Below, in pieces: positions 1 to 7,620 of a stretch of 64,000 bases of DNA. Position 1 is the stretch's first letter; each line of letters opens with the position of its first letter. Source of the DNA: Lactobacillus sp. CBA3606 (GTDB lineage: Bacteria; Bacillota; Bacilli; Lactobacillales; Lactobacillaceae); assembly GCF_002970935.1 (NCBI RefSeq), contig NZ_CP027194.1, positions 124,001 through 188,000 on the forward strand, given 5' to 3'. The position numbers and the translations under genes were made by a program. The notes below the pieces were generated by a model that saw only the letters and a list, made by a program, of their open reading frames with translations, was not told the DNA's origin and searched no databases.

Positions 1-319
1 AACATGGCGCCATCAACTTCATTTTCTGTGAGTAGCTTTGCCAACAATTCATCAGCATTAGAAACCATGGAGCGAAACTTGTACATTTTAAATGGTAATT
101 GGCCTTGGCCAGTCGAATCTGTGAGTAGAATACGCTCCCCTTAGGGTCTTCTACTTTAATGGCGATTGCGACGACTAGAAATAATGGTGATAAGAGCACT
201 AAGCCCACTAAACTGGCCACGAAGTCGAATAGTCGTTTTACTAGGCGATAGCCATAGCGATGGTGCTGACTTTCAACATCAATTGTAATTGGTCGAATTT
301 CCCGTTCTTTGTATTCCAT
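1..319 (-). pseudogene. Sugar transferase (undecaprenyl-phosphate sugar phosphotransferase type), 5' part, frameshifted, runs off the window
   Basis: The minus strand from ATG 319-317 encodes a basic N-terminus, a hydrophobic membrane segment (FDFVASLVGLVLLSPLF) and then IKVEDPKGSVFYSQIR. This is the start of the bacterial sugar transferase domain (WbaP/CpsE type) that begins exopolysaccharide repeat synthesis on undecaprenyl phosphate at the membrane. After the Arg codon at 115-113 the expected continuation GQGQLPFKMYKFRSM lies in another frame, so one base is missing near 110-112. An AGGGTG ribosome binding site lies 6 bases upstream of the ATG. The rest lies outside the window. It may be a broken gene or a sequencing error; the family assignment is firm. 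Confidence 0.75.
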
Positions 320-784
320 TAGTAACACCCTAGACTTCCTTCTGATTATTCCCCGATTACTACAAAAGTTCAAACTGTAATTAGAATGACATGTGTGCCC
401 AGCACACGCGGGGTGGCGTTTAAATGAAAAGTATAATGCGAACTTATACTAAAGTAAACACGATTTAATTCATGAATCCAAACTTCTAATTGACTACATT
501 ATACCAAAAATGACTTGTTTGGGAATACTATTTTTGTTTCCGGAATGTAAAAATGATGCGTAAAACGGCCAAATTGCTTGGTATATCTGTATTTTAAGGT
601 TATTAATAAAGCTTAATAACAATTTGTTTTTTGGTGATTTAAGTAAATTACTGCCAGTTCACGGATTAGAAATAGCTAAGGGGTCGAAGTCGCGGTTTCA
701 TTTTGGAGTGTTCTTTTCGCTTGGTTCACGGTACAATTGAACTAATGAATGAACGCGTGAAAAAACTTTAGCAAAAAGGATGTT
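320..784. other. Intergenic region between divergent genes, no gene seen
   Basis: This stretch is AT-rich and holds no convincing ORF. A minus-strand extended -10 element (TGGTATAAT, 506-498) could drive the sugar transferase. The + strand gene at 785 has no promoter I can name with confidence. Confidence 0.5.
498..506 (-). promoter_or_regulatory. Extended -10 promoter element for the sugar transferase
   Basis: On the minus strand this reads TGGTATAAT, a perfect extended -10. No good -35 is visible. It would give a leader of about 170 bases before the ATG at 319. Confidence 0.4.
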
Positions 785-1096
785 ATGAACATGAACGATG
801 ATGGTATCACAGTTTTTCCAGCGGATTTCAATTCCTCATATCATTTAATTCTTCAACGAGGAACGGCGCATTATGCCTATTATTATTTCAAAATTGATAA
901 ACTCGATCAGCGGGTTATTTTTTATGATGATTTGGAACGGAGTGGGATTTCAATCAAAACGCAGATTACGCGTCATTTTATGCGACGGTTGGTGAAAGCC
1001 ATTGATTGGCATCCGGTAGGGAATAGTATCATTGTTGAAATTTATAATGTCCAACGAGAGACCACGAAGGCGACTCGGTTGGCGTGTGATATTTAA
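785..1096 (+). CDS. Hypothetical protein, 103 aa
   Basis: The family is not recognised. The product is a soluble-looking 103-residue protein with an aromatic-rich segment (HYAYYYFKIDKLDQ, about residues 29-42) and a basic centre (RHFMRRLVKAI). It has no membrane segment or signal peptide. An AAAAAGGA ribosome binding site stands just upstream of the ATG. It is transcribed alone and ends at a strong shared terminator at 1156-1202. The intact frame and the flanking signals support a real gene, but the function is unknown. Confidence 0.65.
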   Translation: MNMNDDGITVFPADFNSSYHLILQRGTAHYAYYYFKIDKLDQRVIFYDDLERSGISIKTQITRHFMRRLVKAIDWHPVGNSIIVEIYNVQRETTKATRLACDI

Positions 1097-1155
1097 AAAA
1101 TAGGCGTTACTGGTAAACTGTAACTTTGTCAGTCAATATAAATGTGGCTTAAAAT

Positions 1156-1202
1156 AAATAGTCCGGTCCACACCCAAGTTTCAGGTGTGGACCGGACTAT
1201 TT
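1156..1202. terminator. Bidirectional terminator
   Basis: A perfect 19-bp inverted repeat (1156-1174 and 1184-1202) with a 9-base loop lies between convergent genes. A-rich and T-rich edges serve both directions. Confidence 0.85.
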
Positions 1203-1224
1203 CGTAGCAGTAATAGGGAGTTAA

Positions 1225-1452
1225 TTAAGCAGTTGGCGCATCAATAATGGGTGTCTCAAGGGTTTCAACATACTTAGCAGCAACTGGTTCCACAATCAGG
1301 TTTTCGCCGTCTTTGTTGAACAGGTTAGCGGCAACTAGATCAGCCATCGCTTTGGTGACCACTTCTTTAGTCAAACCATCACTGGCGTAGTGTAACTTTA
1401 AGTGATGAATCTTATTGGTACTCGTTTTGAAGCTCATATCTAAGATTTTCAT
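1225..1452 (-). CDS. DUF2922-like small protein, 75 aa
   Basis: The 75-residue product has the pattern of DUF2922 proteins: a beta-rich start (LDMSFKTSTNKIHHLKLHYA), then a helix (TKEVVTKAMADLVAANLF) and a short strand. DUF2922 and DUF1659 proteins are commonly encoded side by side in Firmicutes and have no established function. It is the last gene of a minus-strand run beginning with a sigma-like factor at 2581, 17 bases after the preceding gene, with an AGGAGG-type site (AGGAGGACTTAATTA) before its ATG. The family call is from pattern only. Confidence 0.7.
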   Translation of the reverse strand: MKILDMSFKTSTNKIHHLKLHYASDGLTKEVVTKAMADLVAANLFNKDGENLIVEPVAAKYVETLETPIIDAPTA

Positions 1453-1469
1453 TAATTAAGTCCTCCTAA

Positions 1470-1682
1470 TTAGACGGTCGTAGCGGCGTTATAGTCGTAA
1501 TAAGCAATTACTTCAGCGTTGACAAATTGATGAGCCGTTAAGGTTTCCAAGGCCTTACTAAAGGTGGTCAATTGGGCATCCGTCGCGTCTTGCGCAATGG
1601 CCGTAAACAGTTGTTTATGCGTTTCACCGGCGGCATTTTGCAATTCAACGGCTAAAGCCGATTTTTTCCAAATCTTATTCAT
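1470..1682 (-). CDS. DUF1659-like small protein, 70 aa
   Basis: A small soluble protein of 70 residues with the DUF1659 layout: an N-terminal strand (KSALAVELQNAAG), then a segment like ATDAQLTTFSKALETLTAH and a final strand. AGGAGGACTCACCT precedes the ATG, an unusually strong ribosome binding site that suggests high expression. It lies in the same direction and close spacing as the DUF2922-like gene and its 65-aa relative at 1765-1962. The function is unknown; co-regulation with the upstream sigma-like gene is inferred. Confidence 0.7.
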   Translation of the reverse strand: MNKIWKKSALAVELQNAAGETHKQLFTAIAQDATDAQLTTFSKALETLTAHQFVNAEVIAYYDYNAATTV

Positions 1683-1764
1683 AGGTGAGTCCTCCTAGCG
1701 TTTTTAGTAGGCTGGCCAGCTTACATAGATAGAAACGGTTAGCTGGCAATAAAAGTGCAGGTGA

Positions 1765-1962
1765 TTAGAAAGTAAATTGGCGGGTCGTTTTTAGGGTGGC
1801 ACCAGTAAACGGTGCGGCAACTAGGGTGGCGACTAATTGACCTAAATCGGTAACTTGTGCAACCGTGATTGCTTCGTTCAAGTTATTGAAAGTTCGCTTA
1901 ATGGCTTTGGGGTTGTCCGCGGCCACTGAAATGGTTAATTGATTTGCACGCCAATTCTGCAT
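1765..1962 (-). CDS. DUF1659-like small protein, 65 aa
   Basis: This 65-residue product resembles its neighbour at 1470-1682: a strand, the segment KRTFNNLNEAITVAQVTDLGQLVATL, then a strand ending in TTRQFTF. It is probably a diverged duplicate of the same DUF1659-like family. AAAGGAGCTGACCCTC precedes the ATG. It sits 76 bases after the sigma-like gene and 82 bases before the next small gene, so an internal promoter cannot be excluded. The function is unknown. Confidence 0.65.
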   Translation of the reverse strand: MQNWRANQLTISVAADNPKAIKRTFNNLNEAITVAQVTDLGQLVATLVAAPFTGATLKTTRQFTF

Positions 1963-2038
1963 GAGGGTCAGCTCCTTTCAGTTGTCTGTTTTTGTAAGCT
2001 TACGGGATACTAACGGTTAGGTCATCGTAAAAGTGCAC

Positions 2039-2581
2039 TTAGCGGGCTTGTGCATAGATAGCTCGGGCTTTGACGAGGAGGCTCGCGCGCCAATTATAGA
2101 CGGTCCGGCGACTAACGCCATGGGTCCGCATGATCATCGGAACGGTCTGTTCAGCTAAGAAGAATTCCACTAAATAAATTCGTTCCCCAGGGCGACATTG
2201 TGCGAGTAGCTGTGTTAATAAGTCGGTCAATTGCCAAGCTTGTTCGCACTGCGTCATTGGCGTGATGCTTAATTCAGCGGCTTTTTCCAGTGGTACTTGT
2301 GCTTGGGTCCGTAAGGTTTGTTTGCGAAGATAATCGACCGTGCGCCATTTAATTCGGCGAAAGGCAAATTTACGAAAGTCTGGTAAGTTTTCTGGTAAAG
2401 CAGGCGCGTAATTTTGATAAGCTGCGAGCCAAGTTAAATGAGCGACAGTCACACAATCCTCAAATTGAGGATGGCCCTTGGTCACATTGGCGGCTTTTAA
2501 AGCACCATATAGGAGGCGTTGATGAGCTGGTTCAGCTAATAAGTTAAAGGCAGTTTCGTTTTCAAAACGATCAGTGTGCAT
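2039..2581 (-). CDS. RNA polymerase sigma-70-like factor (SigH/ComX-like), 180 aa
   Basis: The protein has the size and layout of small alternative sigma factors. A region-2-like part spans roughly residues 25-95 (FEDCVTVAHLTWLAAYQ, then RKFAFRRIKWRTVDYLRKQ). A C-terminal helix-turn-helix lies near residues 145-178 (VPMIMRTHGVSRRTVYNWRAS), expected to bind the -35 region. Lactobacilli carry one sigma-H/ComX-type factor of this kind linked to competence genes, but the exact subgroup cannot be settled by eye. It is divergent from a possible ComK-like gene and heads the DUF1659/DUF2922 cluster, which suggests a regulatory locus. The start is ATG 2581, with GAAATGAGGACTTAATC before it. Confidence 0.7.
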   Translation of the reverse strand: MHTDRFENETAFNLLAEPAHQRLLYGALKAANVTKGHPQFEDCVTVAHLTWLAAYQNYAPALPENLPDFRKFAFRRIKWRTVDYLRKQTLRTQAQVPLEKAAELSITPMTQCEQAWQLTDLLTQLLAQCRPGERIYLVEFFLAEQTVPMIMRTHGVSRRTVYNWRASLLVKARAIYAQAR

Positions 2582-2763
2582 GATTAAGTCCTCATTTCTT
2601 AAGTGCCCTTGGCCAAGGTTGTGCTTAGTATAACCAGCCGGTCGTGATGCTGGCGACTTGAAAAAATACGGCTAAAAACGCAATTAACGAACGCTTTTAT
2701 GGTAGTACCCTAAGAATGTAAAGAGAACTCAATTAAGTTATCGCTTGTTGCGTACAAAACAGG

Positions 2764-2769
2764 TATAGT
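2764..2769 (+). promoter_or_regulatory. Possible -10 element for the ComK-like gene
   Basis: TATAGT stands at 2764-2769 without a clear -35. If used, transcription would begin near 2776, which fits the downstream TTG start at 2866 and argues against an ATG at 2770. Confidence 0.3.
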
Positions 2770-2865
2770 ATGGGTAACTTGATGAAAGCGGCTGTTACGG
2801 TTATCACAACTGCACGCCCATCTGGTGTTAATGTCGGCTTAATCGGCAATTGGAGGAATTATCCA

Positions 2866-3606
2866 TTGAATGTCATCAAGCATAATCAGTTCAATTATAA
2901 CGATTTAGTGTGGTCGAAATTACCAGACGTCTTTGATCTTAACCACCCGCTGGCGATTGTTGCCTGGGCGCAACCGGTTGAGAGTGTGCAACTTAGCTTT
3001 TTAAATACTTTTTTTGTCCTTGACGTCAGTCAGGAAAACTGTACCGCCAATACGGTTATTTTTGATACGCAGCGTGGTCTCCTTAAAACCGACAAAACGA
3101 GTCGCCGCTGTCTCCAAGCAGTTTGGCTACGAGCTGATTTTGGCTTGAAGCAAGACATCGAACGCTTGGCCTTGTATCTTAACCAAACCCAACGTAAGCT
3201 GCCATTTATTAAAGGCGATGTGCGGTTATTACCGTTAGGCGCTGTGACACGGGCCTCAACCAGTTGGTTAGGCGCGCATCAGTTAACGGATCAGTTGGCC
3301 TTGCCAGCCCGGCGGACAGAGTTGGTATTTTGCCGCCGCATTCATCTAAAAACGCCAGTTAACTTTAAAATGTTGATGGGGCAGTTGGAACGGGCCCAAG
3401 CCCTCCAAATGTTGCTCTTAGCCGAACGAGCCGGGGAGCATCCCTTTTATTTTGAACAGCCAGTGGTCATGACGCAACCGATTTTTTCTCGTGAGCTGGC
3501 GCGAGATCGATTCCGACAATTTGCGATTGACCTGATGCTTCAGACCCAGCATCCAACGACTGCGCAAGATATTGAAGGTTATCTAAACAGTTACTTTGGT
3601 AAATGA
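2866..3606 (+). CDS. Possible ComK-like competence regulator
   Basis: The frame is open from 2770, but no ribosome binding site precedes that ATG. A GGAGG at 2852-2856 stands 9 bases before TTG 2866, giving 246 residues. The central part ([31 protein letters not shown] is split here as [16 protein letters not shown] and [14 protein letters not shown]) recalls the ComK block in which a conserved PI segment precedes a phenylalanine/proline/serine stretch and a WI motif. B. subtilis ComK, about 190 residues, activates DNA-uptake genes by binding promoter DNA. This protein is longer, and the match is by eye. The divergent sigma-like gene and the downstream recX fit a DNA-uptake theme. It could equally be an unrelated family. 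Confidence 0.5.
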   Translation: MNVIKHNQFNYNDLVWSKLPDVFDLNHPLAIVAWAQPVESVQLSFLNTFFVLDVSQENCTANTVIFDTQRGLLKTDKTSRRCLQAVWLRADFGLKQDIERLALYLNQTQRKLPFIKGDVRLLPLGAVTRASTSWLGAHQLTDQLALPARRTELVFCRRIHLKTPVNFKMLMGQLERAQALQMLLLAERAGEHPFYFEQPVVMTQPIFSRELARDRFRQFAIDLMLQTQHPTTAQDIEGYLNSYFGK

Positions 3607-3662
3607 CGTCAAATTTGGTAAATTATAGAAGCAGAGTAATTTACGGAGGCATCAAAACAACC

Positions 3663-4466
3663 ATGGTAAAAAAGATTACAAAAATTATGGCGCAAAAGCG
3701 TCCTGGACGTTTTAACGTTTACTTAGACGATAAATACGCATTTCCAATGAGTGAAACGGTTATGATTAAGTTTCGCGTTTTCAAGGGGATGGAAGTTGAC
3801 GAGGCGCTGCAAGCAGAACTAATCGCCGCTGATGACATCTCTAAAGCTTATTCACGGGCATTGGATTACCTCTCAAGCCAGTTACGAACGGAAAAAGAAG
3901 TGCATGATAAGCTACGTGATGAGGACTTGGATGAAGGGGTCATTGCGACGACCATGCAACAACTGCGCGAGCTGAACTTGTTAGACGATGCCCAGTATGC
4001 GGCCGCCTATGTGCGGACAGTTAAGGCGACGGCGGATAAGGGGCCCTATGTGATTCGGCAAAAGTTACGCCTTAAAGGGGTGGGCGAGCAATTGATTGAC
4101 GATGCCTTAGCGACGCAATTTAGCACGGATGATCGGCTTGAGAATGCCACTGCGGCTGCCCAAAAGCTGGTTAAACGTTATCAACGGCAAGCGTTTAAAA
4201 CGATGCAACAAAAAGTCCGGCAAGGCTTGATGACCAAAGGCTTTGATGGCGAGACAATCACAGCTGCCATTGCGGCATTAGCTTTAACCCCGGATGCGGA
4301 CGCCCAATGGGATGCCCTGGTGGCGCAAGGTGAGAAGTTATGGCGTCGTAATCGGAAGTATCCATTTTCAGAACGACGGCAGCGTACTAAGCGTAATCTG
4401 TATCAAAAAGGTTTCTTAATGGATGATATTAATAAATTTATTGATGAACAGGTTGATGGTGAGTGA
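3663..4466 (+). CDS. recX: Recombination regulator RecX
   Basis: RecX binds RecA filaments in the cytoplasm and limits recombination and SOS activity. The 267-residue product from ATG 3663 shows the three-helix repeats of the family: [19 protein letters not shown], then [14 protein letters not shown] and [15 protein letters not shown], with a second repeat set near the C-terminus ending in [14 protein letters not shown]. The frame extends 20 codons upstream, but GGAGG at 3645-3649 supports ATG 3663, and homologues begin near the [15 protein letters not shown] segment. It follows the possible ComK-like gene after a 56-base gap and may be co-transcribed with it. RecX length in lactobacilli is about 265 residues, matching well. 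Confidence 0.92.
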   Translation: MVKKITKIMAQKRPGRFNVYLDDKYAFPMSETVMIKFRVFKGMEVDEALQAELIAADDISKAYSRALDYLSSQLRTEKEVHDKLRDEDLDEGVIATTMQQLRELNLLDDAQYAAAYVRTVKATADKGPYVIRQKLRLKGVGEQLIDDALATQFSTDDRLENATAAAQKLVKRYQRQAFKTMQQKVRQGLMTKGFDGETITAAIAALALTPDADAQWDALVAQGEKLWRRNRKYPFSERRQRTKRNLYQKGFLMDDINKFIDEQVDGE

Positions 4467-4502
4467 AAAGCGACAAATAGCTACACGCAGCCCATTAAAA
4501 TC

Positions 4503-4511
4503 TGGTATAAT
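4503..4511 (+). promoter_or_regulatory. Extended -10 promoter for the DUF402 gene
   Basis: TGGTATAAT is a perfect extended -10. The predicted start of transcription near 4518 supports translation from ATG 4569 rather than the earlier 4527. Confidence 0.65.
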
Positions 4512-4568
4512 GTTTATTGAAATTCGATGAATTTTTACCCTATTTTTTGGAAAGTTGGGCTAAACAAC

Positions 4569-5117
4569 ATGACGCGCGAAGCTAAAGGACCTAAGGAAGG
4601 CGACTTCATTACGATCAAAAGCTATAAGCACGACGGGAGTTTACATCGAACTTGGCGCGATACAATGGTACTCAAAACAAGCGAAAATGTCTTAATTGGT
4701 TGTAACGATCACACGCTGGTCACCGAAGATGATGGCCGTCGGTGGGTGACCCGCGAACCGGCAATCGTTTATTTTCATAAGCATTATTGGTTTAATATCG
4801 TGGCGATGATTCGCGATAACGGCGTTTCGTATTATTGCAACTTAGCGTCACCATACGTTTTAGATAAAGAAGCCTTGAAGTACATCGACTATGACTTGGA
4901 CGTCAAGGTCTTTCCGGATGGTGAACGTCGCTTATTGGACGTTGATGAGTATGAGGAACATGGGGCTAAGTGGCAATATCCAACTGAAACCGATCAAATT
5001 CTAAAGGCTAATGTGAAGGTGCTCGTTGATTGGATTAAACATAAAAAAGGGCCTTTTTCACAAGAATATATTGATATTTGGTATAGCCGTTATCAGGAAT
5101 TATCACGTCGGCAATAG
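4569..5117 (+). CDS. Nucleoside tri/diphosphate phosphatase, DUF402 family (Ntdp/YgaC-like)
   Basis: The 182-residue protein follows B. subtilis YgaC closely: [20 protein letters not shown] at the start, then [36 protein letters not shown] and [18 protein letters not shown]. The characterised staphylococcal member hydrolyses nucleoside tri- and diphosphates with divalent metal; the acidic and Tyr/Lys residues of those motifs form the active site. It acts in the cytoplasm. ATG 4569 is chosen because the homologous region begins there and the promoter lies at 4503-4511. It has its own promoter and terminator, so it is a single-gene unit. The name is by family resemblance; the in vivo substrate is unknown. 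Confidence 0.88.
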   Translation: MTREAKGPKEGDFITIKSYKHDGSLHRTWRDTMVLKTSENVLIGCNDHTLVTEDDGRRWVTREPAIVYFHKHYWFNIVAMIRDNGVSYYCNLASPYVLDKEALKYIDYDLDVKVFPDGERRLLDVDEYEEHGAKWQYPTETDQILKANVKVLVDWIKHKKGPFSQEYIDIWYSRYQELSRRQ

Positions 5118-5153
5118 CTCTGCTGGCGGTTAGCCAGTGGCGTAATTGAATAC

Positions 5154-5183
5154 TAAAAAGACATCCAGTGGGTGTCTTTTTTT
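5154..5183 (+). terminator. Rho-independent terminator of the DUF402 gene
   Basis: AAAAAGACATCC and GGTGTCTTTTTTT form a stem with a 4-base loop (AGTG) and a T run. Confidence 0.85.
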
Positions 5184-5296
5184 GAAATTAGGCGAGGAAA
5201 CACGTTCTTTTAAGGACGTGATGAATCGCTTTTTAGTTTGTAAGTAGCGTATATTTAATAGAAATCGTTTCAAAATGCGTATTTAGTATTGAATAG

Positions 5297-5505
5297 ATGG
5301 AAATTGGTCCGGACGATCATAGCCACTTATTAGTTAGTGCGCTGCCGAAGCTATTGGTGACCAACATTGTCTGTTGGCTAGAAGGAATTAGTGTTTGGCG
5401 GTTGTTTCGAGAATGTCTAGAACTTCAAAATAGTTATTGGCACTACTGACCAGCAAGCAGTTGCTAAGTATGTCGATGACCAACGAATAAAAGAGGTGCT
5501 TATAG
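5297..5505 (+). pseudogene. tnpA: IS200-type TnpA (Y1 transposase) remnant
   Basis: From ATG 5297, 50 codons read MEIGPDDHSHLLVSALPKLL and onward to SVWRLFRECLELQNSYW. This is the HxH-bearing core (here HSH) of the Y1 HUH transposase family, which cuts single-stranded DNA. A stop at 5447-5449 follows. Just after it, another frame encodes TDQQAVAKYVDDQRIKEVLI, which resembles the C-terminal helix with the family's QxxxVxxYVxxQ pattern. The segment that should carry the catalytic tyrosine between these two pieces is missing. The gene therefore lacks its N-terminus and an internal part and should be inactive. Confidence 0.75.
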
Positions 5506-6645
5506 ATGACACTGCGGGCAATAAAAACAAGGATCTATCCCCAAATTAATCAACAAGAAAAAATCATTAACAATTTTGGTTGCTGTCGTTTCGTTTGGAA
5601 CCAGTTATTAAGTATGCAAATTGAGCGCCATAATAACGGTGGATCCTACGTCAACGAGTTTGGCATGAATTATCTGATTAAGTGTCTTAAACAGGAATAT
5701 CCATTCCTCAAGCAAGCGGAATCAACTAGTCTTTTACATGTTAGTCGTGACTTGCATCATGCTTTTCAGAAGTTATTTAAGACGCATGTTGGTTTTCCGA
5801 AGTTCAAATCACGAAAATTCCCCAAACAGAGCTATCAATCTAATGCTGTCAATCACAATGTTATTCAAATTAATCAACATTATATCAAATTGCCAAAATT
5901 AGGCCGTATCGTATTTAAATCCGGCCGACAACTCACTGGTAAGATTAAAAATGTCACAATTCGGCTATCCGCTACCGGTAAATACTATGCTGTTTTGTTA
6001 GTCGATAATGATGTGCGAGAACTGCCGAAAACTAAGCAAGCGGTGGGAATTGATATGGGTGTAACGGATCTAATGATTACCAGTGATGGTGTCAAATATC
6101 CCACCATTCGTTTTGACAAGGCCCTATCGCAAAAGAAACACTATTGGGAAAAACGGTTAGCTCGTCGAAGATTACAAGCCATGAGAGAAATTGCGTGGGA
6201 TAAACACAATCAAGTCTTAGAACCACGTGAACTGAATGACTTCAGCAATTATCGTAAGGCGCGTCTCATGGTTGCCAAATATAACGAAAAAATCGCTAAC
6301 CGGCGAAATAATTATTTACATCAGCTCACTAAGAAACTAGTAATGCTGTACGATGTGATTAAAATCGAAGATTTGAAAACCAAAAATCTTCTTAGGAATC
6401 ATAAGCTCGCTCGCGCAATTGCCAATCAAGCTTGGCGGGAATTACGCACTCAGCTTGAATATAAATGTGCTTGGTATGGTAAACAGCTGGTCACTGTGAA
6501 CCCCAGGAAAACTAGTCAAATCTGTGCTGACTGTGGTTACGATGACGGCAAACATGGGCTAGCTATCCGGCAATGGACATGTCCGAAATGTGGCATTAAC
6601 CATGATCGGGACATTAACGCCGCCAAAAACATATTGCATGCTTAA
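5506..6645 (+). CDS. tnpB: RNA-guided endonuclease TnpB (IS200/IS605 family)
   Basis: The 379-residue protein is full length for TnpB, the transposon-encoded ancestor of Cas12 nucleases. It has the N-terminal helix-turn-helix (TRIYPQINQQEKIINNFGCCRF), a beta-rich middle and a split RuvC domain. The catalytic acidic residues are all present: Asp183 in GIDMGVTDL, Glu288 in IKIEDLKTKNLL and Asp369 in HDRDINAAKNIL. A four-cysteine zinc ribbon (CADCG and CPKCG) lies near residues 342-361. Characterised TnpB proteins use an RNA from the element's 3' end to cut DNA at the donor site, which favours element retention. AAAGAGGTG precedes ATG 5506. Activity is inferred from intact residues. Confidence 0.93.
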   Translation: MTLRAIKTRIYPQINQQEKIINNFGCCRFVWNQLLSMQIERHNNGGSYVNEFGMNYLIKCLKQEYPFLKQAESTSLLHVSRDLHHAFQKLFKTHVGFPKFKSRKFPKQSYQSNAVNHNVIQINQHYIKLPKLGRIVFKSGRQLTGKIKNVTIRLSATGKYYAVLLVDNDVRELPKTKQAVGIDMGVTDLMITSDGVKYPTIRFDKALSQKKHYWEKRLARRRLQAMREIAWDKHNQVLEPRELNDFSNYRKARLMVAKYNEKIANRRNNYLHQLTKKLVMLYDVIKIEDLKTKNLLRNHKLARAIANQAWRELRTQLEYKCAWYGKQLVTVNPRKTSQICADCGYDDGKHGLAIRQWTCPKCGINHDRDINAAKNILHA

Positions 6646-6800
6646 AGAAAAGACTAACCAGGCTCGGAACGAGCCGTGATAAATAGCTGTAACCGCTGGG
6701 CATAGTGTTCGCACTATTGTGTAAGTTGGCAGTGTTCTCAGAAGCGCGGTCATTTATGGCCGAGTAGTTCACAGCGGCTGTGGTCATTTTAATCATGGCA
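6600..6800 (+). ncRNA. Candidate TnpB guide RNA (omega/reRNA) and element right end
   Basis: In IS200/IS605 elements the guide RNA overlaps the tnpB 3' end and runs to the right end. This region has hairpins GGCTCGGAACGAGCC (6660-6674) and CATAGTGTTCGCACTATTG (near 6701-6719). It also carries further imperfect repeats around GCGGTCATTTATGGCCG, and ends near the AGCGGCTGTGGTC segment. Location and structure fit; the exact ends and guide are not determined. Confidence 0.4.
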
Positions 6801-6862
6801 CTTGCTTTTTAATCAGTTTCTGCGTATATTGCATTAAGATAGATAGAAACGGAGGAACTCGG

Positions 6863-7228
6863 ATGGCCTTCATGAAGCTAGATAATGGCGAATTATTAAA
6901 AAATATTCGGCGGTTTGCGAAAAAAAACGGCTTAACTTTAGCTGAGGTTGCGACGCTAGCTGGTCTAAGCGTCAGCGCGATATATAGTTGGAAGCAACAT
7001 ACGCCTTCAAAAGGGACTTTGAAAGAAGTTGCCCAAGTTCTCGGGACGAGCTATGCCAAGTTAGTGGGTAAAGGGTCGCGGAATGATCAAGTGACGGCAG
7101 TTGATTTAAAAAAGGTCATTGAAAATCAGAAAAATGAGTTTGAATATAATGGGCAACCGGTCTCACCAGCGCAACTTAAAATTATCCGAAATGTGTTAAA
7201 AACGATGTTTGAGCGGCGACAATCTTAA
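6863..7228 (+). CDS. XRE-family helix-turn-helix regulator, 121 aa
   Basis: Residues about 8-60 form an XRE/Cro-type DNA-binding domain: LLKNIRRFAKKNGLTLAEVA, then LAGLSVSAIYSWKQ and PSKGTLKEVAQVLGTSYAKL. The C-terminal half (about 70-121) is a short helical tail of unknown role. GGAGG at 6851-6855 stands 7 bases before ATG 6863. The gene sits directly after the right end of the TnpB element. No partner gene is obvious, although an antitoxin-like gene follows at 7403. The target is unknown. Confidence 0.85.
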   Translation: MAFMKLDNGELLKNIRRFAKKNGLTLAEVATLAGLSVSAIYSWKQHTPSKGTLKEVAQVLGTSYAKLVGKGSRNDQVTAVDLKKVIENQKNEFEYNGQPVSPAQLKIIRNVLKTMFERRQS

Positions 7229-7336
7229 TTTCTTCTTTAATTGCGACCAGATTAAGTGCAACCCGGGAATAGTTAGTGTAAAATTGTCATCAGTTATTCA
7301 AGTCATTTTCCAGTCGTCAAAAAGCTTTCGAAAATG

Positions 7337-7365
7337 CTTGACGTGTCTATTAGATTGAGGCACAA
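7337..7365 (+). promoter_or_regulatory. Possible promoter of the Phd-like antitoxin gene
   Basis: TTGACG is followed after 17 bases by CACAAT, a weak -10. It would start transcription near 7371 and exclude the upstream in-frame ATG 7334 as a start. Confidence 0.35.
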
Positions 7366-7402
7366 TATCCTCAATCAGTCAACAAGTTGGGAGATGGCGC
7401 AG

Positions 7403-7597
7403 ATGAAAAAAGTCACAAGTACCTTGGCAAAGAAAAATATCAACCAGCTGTTAACAATCGTTAACCAAGGCCATGATACGATCGAGGTTGAGAATCCTAA
7501 TACGCAGGATTCGGCTGTGATGGTTAGTATGAAAGATTGGCTACAGATTGTCGCAACCTTAGCCAAACAAAATAATCATGATATGGAATTTAGCTAA
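7403..7597 (+). CDS. Phd/YefM-like antitoxin, solitary, 64 aa
   Basis: From ATG 7403 the product begins MKKVTSTLAKKNINQLLTIV and continues GHDTIEVENPNTQDSAVMVS and MKDWLQI. This matches the Phd/YefM fold, in which an N-terminal DNA-binding region is followed by a beta hairpin ending in a (V/A)(V/L)(M/I)(S/P)xxD(Y/W)-type motif. The family normally represses its own operon and neutralises a RelE or Doc toxin. GGGAGATGGCGC precedes the start. No toxin gene follows: the next element is a terminator and then hicD on the other strand. It is an orphan antitoxin, or a relative with another regulatory job. Confidence 0.65.
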   Translation: MKKVTSTLAKKNINQLLTIVNQGHDTIEVENPNTQDSAVMVSMKDWLQIVATLAKQNNHDMEFS

Positions 7598-7620
7598 CGC
7601 ATTGACTTGAAAATAAACCA

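Larger units (their letters stand above)
5190..6800 (+). mobile_element. IS200/IS605-type element with decayed tnpA and intact tnpB
   Basis: The element contains a degenerate Y1 transposase fragment followed by a full TnpB gene, the usual IS200/IS605 order. Near the left side a hairpin (CACGTTCTT..AAGGACGTG, about 5201-5222) resembles the subterminal hairpins of these elements. The right side (6646-6800) holds several hairpins. Such elements make no target duplication and have no inverted repeats, so the exact ends cannot be read here and the boundaries are approximate. With tnpA broken it could move only with help from another copy. Confidence 0.7.

Noticed and set aside
2770-2772. ATG start for the ComK-like gene
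   Set aside because: No ribosome binding site; TTG 2866 has GGAGG at a normal distance, although this is not proven.
3603-3605. Upstream start for recX
   Set aside because: It overlaps the previous gene's stop, and the GGAGG at 3645-3649 supports ATG 3663.
4527-4529. Upstream ATG for the DUF402 gene
   Set aside because: The promoter -10 at 4506-4511 leaves an 8-base leader, and homologues start at ATG 4569.
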